NCBI RefSeq assembly: GCF_038958875.1 | Contig: NZ_CP152407.1 | Span: forward strand, 3,541,501-3,605,500 | Direction of reading: 5' to 3' | Length of the DNA: 64,000 nt | Source: Acidovorax sp. FHTAMBA | GTDB lineage: Bacteria; Pseudomonadota; Gammaproteobacteria; Burkholderiales; Burkholderiaceae_C | The notes under the pieces: model-generated | The model's input: the letters and a program-made list of their open reading frames with translations, nothing else | Databases searched by the model: none | What the model was told of the DNA's origin: nothing | In this document: positions 1 to 7,202 of the stretch, piece after piece | How positions within the stretch are numbered: position 1 is the stretch's first letter | Layout of the letters: each line of letters begins with the position of its first letter | Translations under genes and position numbers: made by a program

Positions 1-1458
1 GATGGCCTTTTGCGCAGCGATCGATTCATCGGCCATCGCCAGGTAGCGCGCCTGCTGCTCAGGCGTCCAGGGCAGGCCCAGCAGCGCATCGCGCGCAGCC
101 ATGGACTGCTGGCGCGCAAAGGCTTCAAAGCTGTGCTGGTGACTCTGCACGATGCTGTCGAGAACGCGGGCCGATGGTGTGCGCTCGGGCGCAGCCATCA
201 GGGCGCGGGCGTCGCGCAGCGCGGCGCTGTAGTCATCGGTGCCATGGGTGGCATCCAGCGCGGCAGCCAGCGGCTCGCAGGCGGCCAGCACCTCGGCACC
301 CCATTCGGTCAGCAGCACGCTCTGGCCGTTGCGCGACAGGTGCAGGCCGGGCTCGCGGCCCCGCTCTGCGGTGAGGTGCTGGTTCTGCTTGAGTTCGGCA
401 ATCTCGGCCGGCGTGTCGGGCGGGCTGTCGGACAGCAGGCAGTGCAGCAGGAACACGTCGAGCAGGCGCATGGTGGGCGCGGTGATGCCCACGGGCACGA
501 ACGGGTCCAGGTCCATCAGGCGCACTTCCACGTATTCCACACCCCGCTCGCGCAGCGCGTGCAGCGGGCGCTCGCCGGTGCGCACGGTGCGCTTGGGGCG
601 GATGGTGCCGTAGAACTCGTTTTCGATCTGCAGCAGGCTGGTGCCCAGCTGGTTGTAGTCGCCGCCGGGGTTGCGCACGCCCACGGTTTCGTAGGCTGGG
701 TATGGCTTGGTCAGCGCCTCGTGCAGCGAGTTGGCGTAGCCGGCGAGGCCGTTGTAGCTCACGGCCAGCGTGGCCTGCGCGTCGCTCTGGTAGCCCAGGC
801 GGCCCATGCGCAGCGACGTGGCGTGCGGCAGGTACAGCGCGCTGCCACCTTCCATGCGCTGCAGGCGGTGTTCGCGCCCTTCCACAAAACAGGGGCACAA
901 GGCGGGCGATGCGCCAAACAGGTACAGCAGCACAAACGCGTGTCGGCGGAAGTTGCGGATGAGCGAAAAGTATTGTTCGCTCGTTACGCCCGGCAGCGAC
1001 CAGTTGTAGTGAATGCCCGAAATGGTCTGCATGCGGCGGCCATAGCGGTGGCCCAGGCCCATGCGGTACACGCTTTTGGCGCGGCCGATGTTGGAGCTGC
1101 CATAACGCGCCAGCGGTATGGTTTCGTCGGTGGGCAGGCCGCAGGGCATGCTGGAGGCCCAGAGCAGCTCGCCACCACTGTCCTTCAAGGTGTGGTGCAC
1201 GAACTGGTGCACCTCGGTCAACTCGTCCAGGCACTGCTGCACGCCCTTGTGGGCGCCGGTGATCAGCTCCAGCTGCGACTCGCTGTAATCCGTGGTGATC
1301 AGGGGGTGTGTAAGGGCTGAGCCCAGGGCCAGCGGGTGTGGCGTGAGGGCCAGGCCGCCGGTGGGCAGCACGCGCAGCCCTTCCTTTTCAATGCCGCGGC
1401 GAATCCCCCCCAGGGCGTCCGCCGGGCAGGCGGCCAGTCTCTCGTGCAATGTGCTCAT
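1..1458 (-). CDS. gshA: glutamate-cysteine ligase, 3' end beyond the window
   Basis: Catalyses the ATP-dependent joining of L-glutamate and L-cysteine, the first step of glutathione synthesis, in the cytoplasm. The frame opens at an ATG at 1456-1458 and stays open through 486 codons to the window edge, so the C-terminus is missing. E. coli GshA has about 518 residues, so roughly 30-40 are lost. The N-terminus carries GIRRGIEKEGLRV and then ALGSALTHPLITTDYSES, both typical of the proteobacterial GshA family, followed by the MPCGLP segment. A long open frame on the plus strand over the same DNA is rich in His, Gly and Ala and looks like a shadow. The SDR gene lies upstream on the same strand, about 70 bases away. 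Confidence 0.93.
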   Translation of the reverse strand, partial: MSTLHERLAACPADALGGIRRGIEKEGLRVLPTGGLALTPHPLALGSALTHPLITTDYSESQLELITGAHKGVQQCLDELTEVHQFVHHTLKDSGGELLWASSMPCGLPTDETIPLARYGSSNIGRAKSVYRMGLGHRYGRRMQTISGIHYNWSLPGVTSEQYFSLIRNFRRHAFVLLYLFGASPALCPCFVEGREHRLQRMEGGSALYLPHATSLRMGRLGYQSDAQATLAVSYNGLAGYANSLHEALTKPYPAYETVGVRNPGGDYNQLGTSLLQIENEFYGTIRPKRTVRTGERPLHALRERGVEYVEVRLMDLDPFVPVGITAPTMRLLDVFLLHCLLSDSPPDTPAEIAELKQNQHLTAERGREPGLHLSRNGQSVLLTEWGAEVLAACEPLAAALDATHGTDDYSAALRDARALMAAPERTPSARVLDSIVQSHQHSFEAFARQQSMAARDALLGLPWTPEQQARYLAMADESIAAQKAI

Positions 1459-1529
1459 GGTTTTTTACCGATCCAACTTCTGTCGGCCCGGAACTTAGCA
1501 CGCCGAGCGCTGACCCGCCTGAACGGGCA

Positions 1530-2438
1530 TCAAGCCCTTGCCGCCAAAGCGCGTCCAACTTCGTTGGTGCCCTGCGCTGCGCCGCTTTGTGGTACTTGCT
1601 CGCCTGCGCGCTCCGTCACCTCGGCCAGGCGGGCGGCCAGTTGCTCGGGCACTTCGGCGCCGATGCCCAGATGGATGCCCTGGGTGAGCGTGATGTGAGC
1701 CGCTTCAAACGTGCCCGCGCCCGCACACAGGATGGTGCGCGTGGGCGCGCTCTCGTGCGCCAGCACCAGCATGGCGGGCACCACGGCCTCGGGCTTCAGG
1801 GCGTCCAGCACTTCCTGGGGCATCAGGCCCTCGGTCATGCGCGTGGCGGCCGTGGGGGCCAGGGCGTTGACGTGGATGTTGTACTTGGCGCCTTCGATTG
1901 CCAGCGTCTGCATCAGCCCCACCTGGGCCAGCTTGGCCGCGCCGTAGTTGGCTTGCCCAAAGTTGCCATACAGGCCGGTGGACGAGGTGGTCATGACGAT
2001 GCGGCCATATTGCTGGGCCACCATGTGTGGCCACACGGCCTTGCAGCAGTTGGCAGCGCCCATCAGGTGCACATCCACCACCAGGCGGAAATCATCCATG
2101 CTCATCTTGGCAAACGACTTGTCGCGCAGGATGCCCGCGTTGTTGACCAGGACGTCCACCCGGCCCCAGGCATCGATGGCCTGCTGCACCATGGCCTCGA
2201 CGGCGGCAAAGTCGGTGACCGACGCGCCATTGGCCAGCGCCTCACCGCCTGCGGCACGGATCTCATCGACCACGGCCTGCGCAGCCGTCACCGTGCCGCC
2301 GCTGCCGTCCACTGCGCCGCCCAGATCGTTGACCAGCACCTTGGCGCCCCGCCTGGCCAGCGCCAGCGCATGCTGGCGGCCCAGGCCGCCACCGGCGCCT
2401 GTGACGATGGCCACACGGCCTTTGAAATCAATAACCAT
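1530..2438 (-). CDS. short-chain dehydrogenase, (3R)-hydroxyacyl-CoA dehydrogenase-like
   Basis: A 302-residue Rossmann-fold oxidoreductase of the SDR family. The cofactor motif TGAGGGLG is at residues 13-20, the NNAG motif at 99-102, the catalytic Ser at about 152-153, and the YGAAK pair Tyr165/Lys169. The sequence style (VNDLGGAVDGSGG after the first strand) resembles the dehydrogenase domain of the peroxisomal multifunctional enzyme 2 family, which acts on (3R)-hydroxyacyl-CoA with NAD. That substrate is inferred from similarity. The C-terminal 70 residues after the catalytic core match the longer members of this subgroup. It is upstream of gshA on the same strand, but no functional link is apparent. 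Confidence 0.85.
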   Translation of the reverse strand: MVIDFKGRVAIVTGAGGGLGRQHALALARRGAKVLVNDLGGAVDGSGGTVTAAQAVVDEIRAAGGEALANGASVTDFAAVEAMVQQAIDAWGRVDVLVNNAGILRDKSFAKMSMDDFRLVVDVHLMGAANCCKAVWPHMVAQQYGRIVMTTSSTGLYGNFGQANYGAAKLAQVGLMQTLAIEGAKYNIHVNALAPTAATRMTEGLMPQEVLDALKPEAVVPAMLVLAHESAPTRTILCAGAGTFEAAHITLTQGIHLGIGAEVPEQLAARLAEVTERAGEQVPQSGAAQGTNEVGRALAARA

Positions 2439-2766
2439 GGTGAAGGTTCTCCTGTTGTCTCAATGGGTCGATGAATGAATGACTGAACGAAGCGAAAAAA
2501 CCTGGCACCTGCTTGAAGGCGTTGGCGCCGCGCGCTGCACTGTAAGCCACGCGCGGGGGGCAGCCGGTTGCGCAGGCGACTGAATCACACGCCCGAAGAC
2601 CCCGCGTTGCCACGGGCACGTGCACAGCCGCGGCGCATTGGGAATAATCGGCCTCGCAAACCCATTCCCGGGGGCGCACCTGCGGCGGCACCGTATCACT
2701 CACAATTTCATAGCTATCAGCGCTTACCTATCAAGCGCTAGAGGCCATTTTTATCAAGGATTTCCC
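2439..2766. other. intergenic region with one palindromic repeat
   Basis: This stretch separates the divergent SDR gene and the DUF427 gene. Its right end holds a copy of the palindromic repeat family (2703-2752) and the ribosome binding site aagga at 2756-2760 for the DUF427 gene. A small open frame on the minus strand (about 90 codons) has no recognisable protein features. Nothing else was recognised. Confidence 0.6.
2703..2752 (+). repeat. palindromic repeat copy A
   Basis: Contains the arms agcgctt and aagcgct around a 7-base loop (2719-2739), preceded by tagctat and followed by gaggccattttt. It ends a few bases before the ribosome binding site of the DUF427 gene. Member of the 12-copy family described in the findings. 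Confidence 0.85.
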
Positions 2767-3048
2767 ATGAAAGCAGTCTGGAACGGCGTCGTGGTTGCCG
2801 AGAGCGACGACACCGTGGTGGTCGAAGGCAATCACTACTTCCCCGAAAGCGCACTCAAGCGCGAACACTTCACCTTCAGCAACCACAAGACCACCTGCGC
2901 CTGGAAGGGCCAGGCCAGTTACCTGTCGCTGCTGGTCAACGGCGAAATGAACACCGATGCGGCCTGGTTCTACGCCGACCCCAAGCCCGAAGCCGAAGAA
3001 ATCAAAGGCCGCGTGGCGTTCTGGAAGGGCGTGACAGTGACCCCCTGA
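2767..3048 (+). CDS. DUF427 domain protein
   Basis: A 93-residue protein that fills the DUF427 (PF04248) fold from end to end: it starts MKAVWNGVVVAESDDTVVVE, has the YFP segment after the first strands, and then the TTCAWKGQASYLSL core and AAWFYADPKPEA near the end. The family is small, soluble and of unknown biochemical role; no catalytic residue can be assigned. The start is supported by aagga seven bases upstream. The gene stands alone between a repeat and a long gene-free stretch with DnaA boxes. Confidence 0.88.
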   Translation: MKAVWNGVVVAESDDTVVVEGNHYFPESALKREHFTFSNHKTTCAWKGQASYLSLLVNGEMNTDAAWFYADPKPEAEEIKGRVAFWKGVTVTP

Positions 3049-3060
3049 ATGTCTGCCAGC

Positions 3061-3446
3061 AGGTTATCCCTGCCAGCGCTGGACAATCATGTGGATAAGT
3101 TTTGACAAGCGCTGTATGACGGCGCCAAGTGCTTGATTTGTAAAGAAACACACCGCATTGCCTCATTTTTAGGCAATACAAGACGCCCTTGGGATGGGTT
3201 ATCCCTCCCATCACTGGACAATGGTGTGGATAAGTTTGAACAAGCCTTGTATGAGCGTTTTAAGTGCTTGATTTAAAAGGACTATCCTTGGTCCGCACAA
3301 AAAACAGGCAATTGCCAGACCCTTTCCAGCCCTACGTTGGTCACCCTTTGCAAGGCCAGAAAACACCCGGTTATCCCTGTCCACACTGGACAATCTTGTG
3401 GATAACTCTGAACAAGCCTTGTATGACAGACATAAGTCGTTGATTT
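3061..3446. repeat. three tandem-like repeat units, each with a consensus DnaA box
   Basis: Three units at about 3061-3139, 3197-3274 and 3369-3446. Each runs ggttatccc, then tggacaat (ctggacaat), then tgtggataa, then a segment like gaacaagccttgtatga, then a segment like taagtgcttgattt. The tgtggataa copies at 3090-3098, 3225-3233 and 3397-3405 are exact reverse complements of the DnaA box TTATCCACA. Units 2 and 3 are also followed by an aaaaaacaggca stretch. No dnaA, dnaN, rpmH or parAB gene is near. Confidence 0.8.
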
Positions 3447-3540
3447 GCAAGCCAACTTCTTGTCTCGCCCAAAAAACAGGCAGTGCCACCCGGGTAAAGC
3501 GTCTGCGGTACAGTGCACAGCGGCGCACCATAAAACGCTC

Positions 3541-3590
3541 ATAATTTCATAGCTGCCAGCGCTTTATGGATAAGCGCCAGCAGCCAAGAA
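3541..3590 (+). repeat. palindromic repeat copy B
   Basis: Begins ataatttcatagctgcc, then gcgctttatggataagcgc as the hairpin. It ends about 13 bases before the GTG start of the methyltransferase gene, so it forms that gene's 5' leader. Confidence 0.8.
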
Positions 3591-3603
3591 CTCCATATTC
3601 TCA

Positions 3604-4242
3604 GTGTCTCCCACACCCCTTCAGCACAGCCCCGCCGCCGAGCGCAACCAGACGCCTATCCTGGCGCAACTCCTGGCCGTGCTGCCCCCCAACGGCGCCG
3701 CGCTGGAGATCGCCAGCGGTACCGGCCAGCACGCGGCGCACTTTGCCGCCGCCCTGCCCGGCTGGACCTGGCAGCCCACCGACCTGCAGGACACGCACTT
3801 CGCCTCCATCACCGGCTGGGCAGCGCAGGCTGGTGCCCGCCACGTGCGGGCGCCGCTCAGGCTGGATGTGCTGCAGACTCCGTGGCCCAGCGAGGGCCCC
3901 GCTTTCGGCGCCGCCGCGTTCAACCTGATCTACTCTGCCAACATGCTGCACATTGCCCCCTGGGCCTGCTGCACGGGGCTGATGCAGGGGGCCGCGCGGC
4001 ACCTGGCACCGGGCGGCCGCCTGGTCACCTACGGCCCCTACCTGGAAGACGGCGTGCCCACAGCCCCCGGCAACCTGGCCTTTGATGCCAGCCTGCGTGC
4101 ACAAGACGCCGCCTGGGGCATCCGCCGCCTCGAAGACGTGGCCGCTGTGGCCGCCCAGGCCGGCTTGCACCTGGCCGCACGGCACGCCCTGCCCGCCAAC
4201 AACCTGCTGCTGGTGTGGACCCACGCCACACGCAACGCTTGA
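3604..4242 (+). CDS. DUF938 SAM-dependent methyltransferase-like protein
   Basis: A 212-residue soluble protein of the DUF938 family, with a class I methyltransferase fold. The glycine-rich SAM-binding motif LEIASGTGQHA lies near residue 34-44, the acidic end of the second strand at PTDLQD, and the NMLHIAPW segment of the fourth strand near residue 115. Substrate is unknown. The frame begins with GTG at 3604 after a repeat copy; no strong ribosome binding site is visible, so the start is moderately certain. The ferredoxin gene begins 13 bases downstream, suggesting co-transcription. Confidence 0.83.
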   Translation: MSPTPLQHSPAAERNQTPILAQLLAVLPPNGAALEIASGTGQHAAHFAAALPGWTWQPTDLQDTHFASITGWAAQAGARHVRAPLRLDVLQTPWPSEGPAFGAAAFNLIYSANMLHIAPWACCTGLMQGAARHLAPGGRLVTYGPYLEDGVPTAPGNLAFDASLRAQDAAWGIRRLEDVAAVAAQAGLHLAARHALPANNLLLVWTHATRNA

Positions 4243-4255
4243 ACAAAACGCCCCC

Positions 4256-4552
4256 ATGAGCACACCCGACACCGCCCCCTTCTTCACCGCCAGGATCGAG
4301 CCCGACGGCGCCCAGTGCGACGCCTGGCCCGAACAGCCCCTGCTGCTGTCGATGGAGCAGGGCGGCATCGACTGGCCCAGCTCCTGCCGCAACGGCACCT
4401 GCCGCACCTGCCTTGGCCAGCTGGTCGAGGGCACGGTGCGCTACGCCATCGAATGGCCGGGCCTGAGCGCCGAAGAACAGGCCGAAGGCTGCGTGCTGCC
4501 CTGTGTGGCCTACCCCGCGTCGGATGTGGTGCTGCAGGGCAGCGCCATCTGA
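4256..4552 (+). CDS. plant-type [2Fe-2S] ferredoxin
   Basis: A 98-residue electron carrier. The cluster ligands are visible as Cys44, Cys49 and Cys52 in SSCRNGTCRTC, with the fourth at Cys83 in LPCVAYP, the CX4CX2C...C spacing of plant-type ferredoxins. An additional Cys79 sits next to the fourth ligand. The C-terminus AYPASDVVLQ matches the end of the fold. It follows the DUF938 gene closely. The electron partner is not evident from the neighbourhood. A GC-rich hairpin at 4590-4614 (gccccgg/ccggggc) may end the transcript. Confidence 0.87.
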   Translation: MSTPDTAPFFTARIEPDGAQCDAWPEQPLLLSMEQGGIDWPSSCRNGTCRTCLGQLVEGTVRYAIEWPGLSAEEQAEGCVLPCVAYPASDVVLQGSAI

Positions 4553-4936
4553 TCTGCGTCAGGCGCCGGACCTTTCAGAAGCCAAGCAGGCCCCGGTGCA
4601 CTAAAATCCGGGGCTTCGGGGGCAAGGGAGCCTCTGCATGAATGACGCGGCGTGTGCGCTGCGGATCGGGATGGGTTGCAAGGCGCAAAGCACAGCAATA
4701 GCGGGGCTATTGCGAGCATTTGCAACGCAGCAGTCCGCCCGAGACCGCAGATGCACGCGGTGCGATGATTCATGTAGAGGCTCCCCAGCTCCTTTGACGT
4801 GCGGCAGCGCCGCATCGCATGTTCTTTGGGGCGGTTTCTTGGGGGCACACCGTGGCCCCCGGCCACAGGAACCTGTGCTGCAGCACACCGCCAGCTGGCA
4901 AGTCGCCAGCGGCTCCACAGAAAGCCCCAGCCTTCC
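4553..4936. other. leader region of ribBX-ribH-nusB
   Basis: 384 bases without a gene. From left to right it contains a small GC-rich hairpin (4590-4614), a 160-base imperfect hairpin (4626-4785) and a second smaller hairpin (gggggc/gccccc near 4850). The conserved sequence blocks of an FMN riboswitch, expected before ribB genes in many proteobacteria, were looked for and not found. Confidence 0.6.
4626..4785. other. 160-base long imperfect hairpin (structured leader or MITE-like element)
   Basis: The outer arms are gggagcctctgcatgaatga (4626-4645) and, on the right, tgattcatgtagaggctccc ending at 4785; they pair over about 40 bases with few mismatches. Inside, gttgcaa (4675-4681) pairs with ttgcaac (4720-4726) and caatagc with gctattg flank a short loop. 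The whole element can fold as one long rod. No target-site duplication is obvious at the ends. Confidence 0.65.
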
Positions 4937-6058
4937 ATGAACACCCCCCTCACCCCCGTGCCGATCTCGCCCGTCGAGGACATCGTGGCCGAGATGCGCG
5001 CCGGGCGCATCGTCATCCTGGTGGATGAAGAAGACCGCGAAAACGAAGGCGACCTCGTCCTGGCCGCCGACCACGTGACGCCCGAGGCCATCAACTTCAT
5101 GGCCCGCTTCGGCCGGGGCCTGATCTGCCTGACGCTCACGCGCGAGCGTTGCGAGTTCCTCAAGCTGCCGCCCATGGCCGCACGCAACGGCACGGTGTAC
5201 AGCACGGCGTTCACCGTCTCCATCGAGGCGGCAGAAGGCGTGACCACCGGCATCTCGGCAGCTGACCGCGCCCGCACCGTGCAGGTGGCTGTGGATCGCA
5301 ACAGTCAGCCCAGCGACCTGGTGCAGCCCGGCCACATCTTCCCGCTGCAGGCGGTGGACGGCGGCGTGCTGATGCGCGCAGGGCACACCGAAGCCGGGTG
5401 TGATCTGGCCGCCATGGCAGGCTGCAGCCCCGCATCGGTGATCTGCGAGATCATGAAGGACGACGGCACCATGGCCCGCCTGCCCGATCTGCAGCTGTTT
5501 GCGGCCGAGCACGGCATCAAGATCGGCACCATCGCCGACCTTATCGAACACCGCAGCCGCAACGAGTCATTGGTAGAAAAAGTCGGCACCCGCACGCTGC
5601 AGACGGCGTATGGCGAGTTCACCGCCCACGCCTTCCGCGACAAGCCCAGCCAGGCCGTGCATCTGGCGCTGGTCAAGGGCCAGTGGAGCGCCGACGACGT
5701 GGTGCCCGTGCGTGTGCACGAGCCGCTGTCGGTGCTCGATGCGCTCGAAGTCAACCGCTCCATGCACTCCTGGGGCCTGGACACCAGCCTGCAATACCTG
5801 GCCAAACAAGGCAAGGGCGTTGCCGTGCTGCTCAACTGCGGCGAAAGCGCCACCCAGCTGCTGGCCCAGTTTGAAGGCACCGCGCGCTCGGCCCAGGCAC
5901 CCGAGCGCGGCCGCATGGACCTGCGCACCTACGGCGTGGGCGCGCAGATCCTGCGCGAATGTGGCGTGCAAAAGATGGCCCTCATGGGCCAGCCGCGCCG
6001 CATGCCCAGCATGGCGGGCTACGGCCTCGAAATCACCGGTTTCATCCCCAAAGAATAG
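4937..6058 (+). CDS. ribBA: 3,4-dihydroxy-2-butanone-4-phosphate synthase with degenerate GTP cyclohydrolase II domain (RibBX type)
   Basis: Makes the four-carbon riboflavin precursor from ribulose 5-phosphate. The 373-residue protein has a complete N-terminal RibB domain: DEEDRENEGDL at residues 30-40 and RAGHTEAGCDL near 150 hold the metal-binding and catalytic residues. The C-terminal half aligns in length with GTP cyclohydrolase II, but the zinc-binding cysteines of RibA (C-X10-C-X-C) are absent; the corresponding segment reads VHEPLSVLDALEVNRSMHS. This is the pattern called RibBX, in which the second domain is inactive. The start MNTPLTPVPISPVEDI fits the usual N-terminus. ribH follows 19 bases downstream, then nusB, so this is a riboflavin-nusB operon. 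Confidence 0.93.
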   Translation: MNTPLTPVPISPVEDIVAEMRAGRIVILVDEEDRENEGDLVLAADHVTPEAINFMARFGRGLICLTLTRERCEFLKLPPMAARNGTVYSTAFTVSIEAAEGVTTGISAADRARTVQVAVDRNSQPSDLVQPGHIFPLQAVDGGVLMRAGHTEAGCDLAAMAGCSPASVICEIMKDDGTMARLPDLQLFAAEHGIKIGTIADLIEHRSRNESLVEKVGTRTLQTAYGEFTAHAFRDKPSQAVHLALVKGQWSADDVVPVRVHEPLSVLDALEVNRSMHSWGLDTSLQYLAKQGKGVAVLLNCGESATQLLAQFEGTARSAQAPERGRMDLRTYGVGAQILRECGVQKMALMGQPRRMPSMAGYGLEITGFIPKE

Positions 6059-6077
6059 AGACAGGAACAGGATCACT

Positions 6078-6542
6078 ATGTTTGGCGCAGACAAAGGCAC
6101 CGCAGACAAACTGGACGGCAAGAAGCTGCACATCGGCATCGTGCAGGCCCGTTTCAACGAGAGCATCACCAACACCCTGGCCGCTGCCTGCCGCACCGAG
6201 CTGCAGGCCCTGGGCGTGCAGGAAAAGCACATCAAGCATGTGCTGGTGCCTGGCGCACTCGAAGTACCCGTGGCCCTGCAGGCCATGGCCGAGAGCGATG
6301 AATACGACGCGCTGATCGCGCTGGGCTGCATCATCCGTGGCGAGACCTACCACTTTGAACTGGTGGCCAATGAATCCGGCGCGGGCGTCACGCGCCTGTC
6401 GCTGGACTACCAGATACCGATTGCCAACGCCATCATCACCACCGAGAACATGGAACAAGCCATCGCCCGCCAGACCGAAAAGGGCGTGGACGCGGCCCGC
6501 GTGGCGGTGGAAATGGCCAACCTGCTGGACGAGCTGTCATGA
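6078..6542 (+). CDS. ribH: 6,7-dimethyl-8-ribityllumazine synthase
   Basis: Condenses the butanone phosphate made by RibB with the pyrimidine intermediate to give lumazine, the penultimate step of riboflavin synthesis. The 154 residues match the usual family length. Visible motifs are IVQARFNESIT near residue 20-30 (aromatic residue stacking on the substrate), VPGALEVP near 58-65 and GCIIRGETYHFE near 90-100, where the His is the proposed acid/base residue. Ribosome binding sequence caggaacagga lies ahead of the ATG. The last codons overlap the nusB start (ATGA), so the two are translationally coupled. Confidence 0.96.
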   Translation: MFGADKGTADKLDGKKLHIGIVQARFNESITNTLAAACRTELQALGVQEKHIKHVLVPGALEVPVALQAMAESDEYDALIALGCIIRGETYHFELVANESGAGVTRLSLDYQIPIANAIITTENMEQAIARQTEKGVDAARVAVEMANLLDELS

Positions 6543-7096
6543 GCGAACACACCCCCACGCCGTCGTCGGCACGCCCACCCAAGCAAACCCGCACCGGTCT
6601 CACGAGCACGGGGGCGCGCAAGGCAGCCTCCAAGTCCAACCGCAGCCGCGCGCGCGAGTTTGCGCTGCAGGCGCTGTACCAGCACCTGGTGGGTGGCAAC
6701 GACGCCACGGCCATCGACGCGTTCACGCGCGACCTGGCGGGTTTTCACAAGGCCGACTCGGCGCACTACGACGCCCTGCTGCATGGCTGCATCGAAAGCG
6801 CTGCCGACCTGGACGCCCTGATCACCCCGCTGCTGGACCGCAAGATGGCGGAAATCTCGCCCATCGAGCACGCCTGCATGTGGATCGGCGTGTACGAGTT
6901 CCAGCACTGCCTGGATGTGCCCTGGCGCGTGGTGCTCAACGAATGTATTGAGCTGGCCAAGGAGTTTGGCGGCACCGACGGCCACAAGTATGTGAACGCC
7001 GTGCTCAACGGCCTGGCCCCCAAGCTGCGCGCACAGGAGGTGGCCGCCGACAAGGCCTCTGGCGCCACACCGCCCGCGCCCGCCGACGAAGCCTGA
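6539..7096 (+). CDS. nusB: transcription antitermination factor NusB
   Basis: RNA-binding partner of NusE (ribosomal protein S10) in rRNA antitermination complexes. The 185-residue protein has an N-terminal basic extension of about 35 residues, then the all-helical core beginning SRAREFALQALYQHL and ending EFGGTDGHKYVNAVLNGLAP, the best-conserved NusB segment. A variable Ala/Pro-rich tail follows. Its ATG overlaps the ribH stop by four bases, the common ribH-nusB arrangement in proteobacteria. Confidence 0.95.
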   Translation: MSEHTPTPSSARPPKQTRTGLTSTGARKAASKSNRSRAREFALQALYQHLVGGNDATAIDAFTRDLAGFHKADSAHYDALLHGCIESAADLDALITPLLDRKMAEISPIEHACMWIGVYEFQHCLDVPWRVVLNECIELAKEFGGTDGHKYVNAVLNGLAPKLRAQEVAADKASGATPPAPADEA

Positions 7097-7202
7097 GCGG
7101 GCCCCATCCGCCCGCCCTGCTGTGTAGCGCTTTCTGCGGCCACGCACAGGGCGCCCCCCTGATCTCCCCACCCCCCGATCCGCTCGGGCAGGACACCGTC
7201 CC

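Larger units (their letters stand above)
3049..3603. other. gene-free stretch with three DnaA-box repeat units
   Basis: 555 bases without a convincing gene. It is AT-richer than its neighbours and holds three imperfect repeat units and then a palindromic repeat copy just before the methyltransferase gene. Short minus-strand open frames over the units are explained by the repeated sequence itself. Confidence 0.7.

Noticed and set aside
10..1320. Long open plus-strand frame of over 430 codons
   Set aside because: It is antisense to the clearly recognised gshA frame and has His/Gly/Ala-rich, repetitive residues without any domain. High-GC DNA often leaves the opposite strand open.
3049..3603. 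CRISPR array from the repeated units
   Set aside because: Only three units, with irregular spacing (about 135 and 172 bases) and imperfect identity across long blocks; no cas gene is near.
4553..4936. FMN riboswitch ahead of ribBX
   Set aside because: The conserved RFN blocks were searched for by eye and not found. The region instead has a single long hairpin with different sequence.
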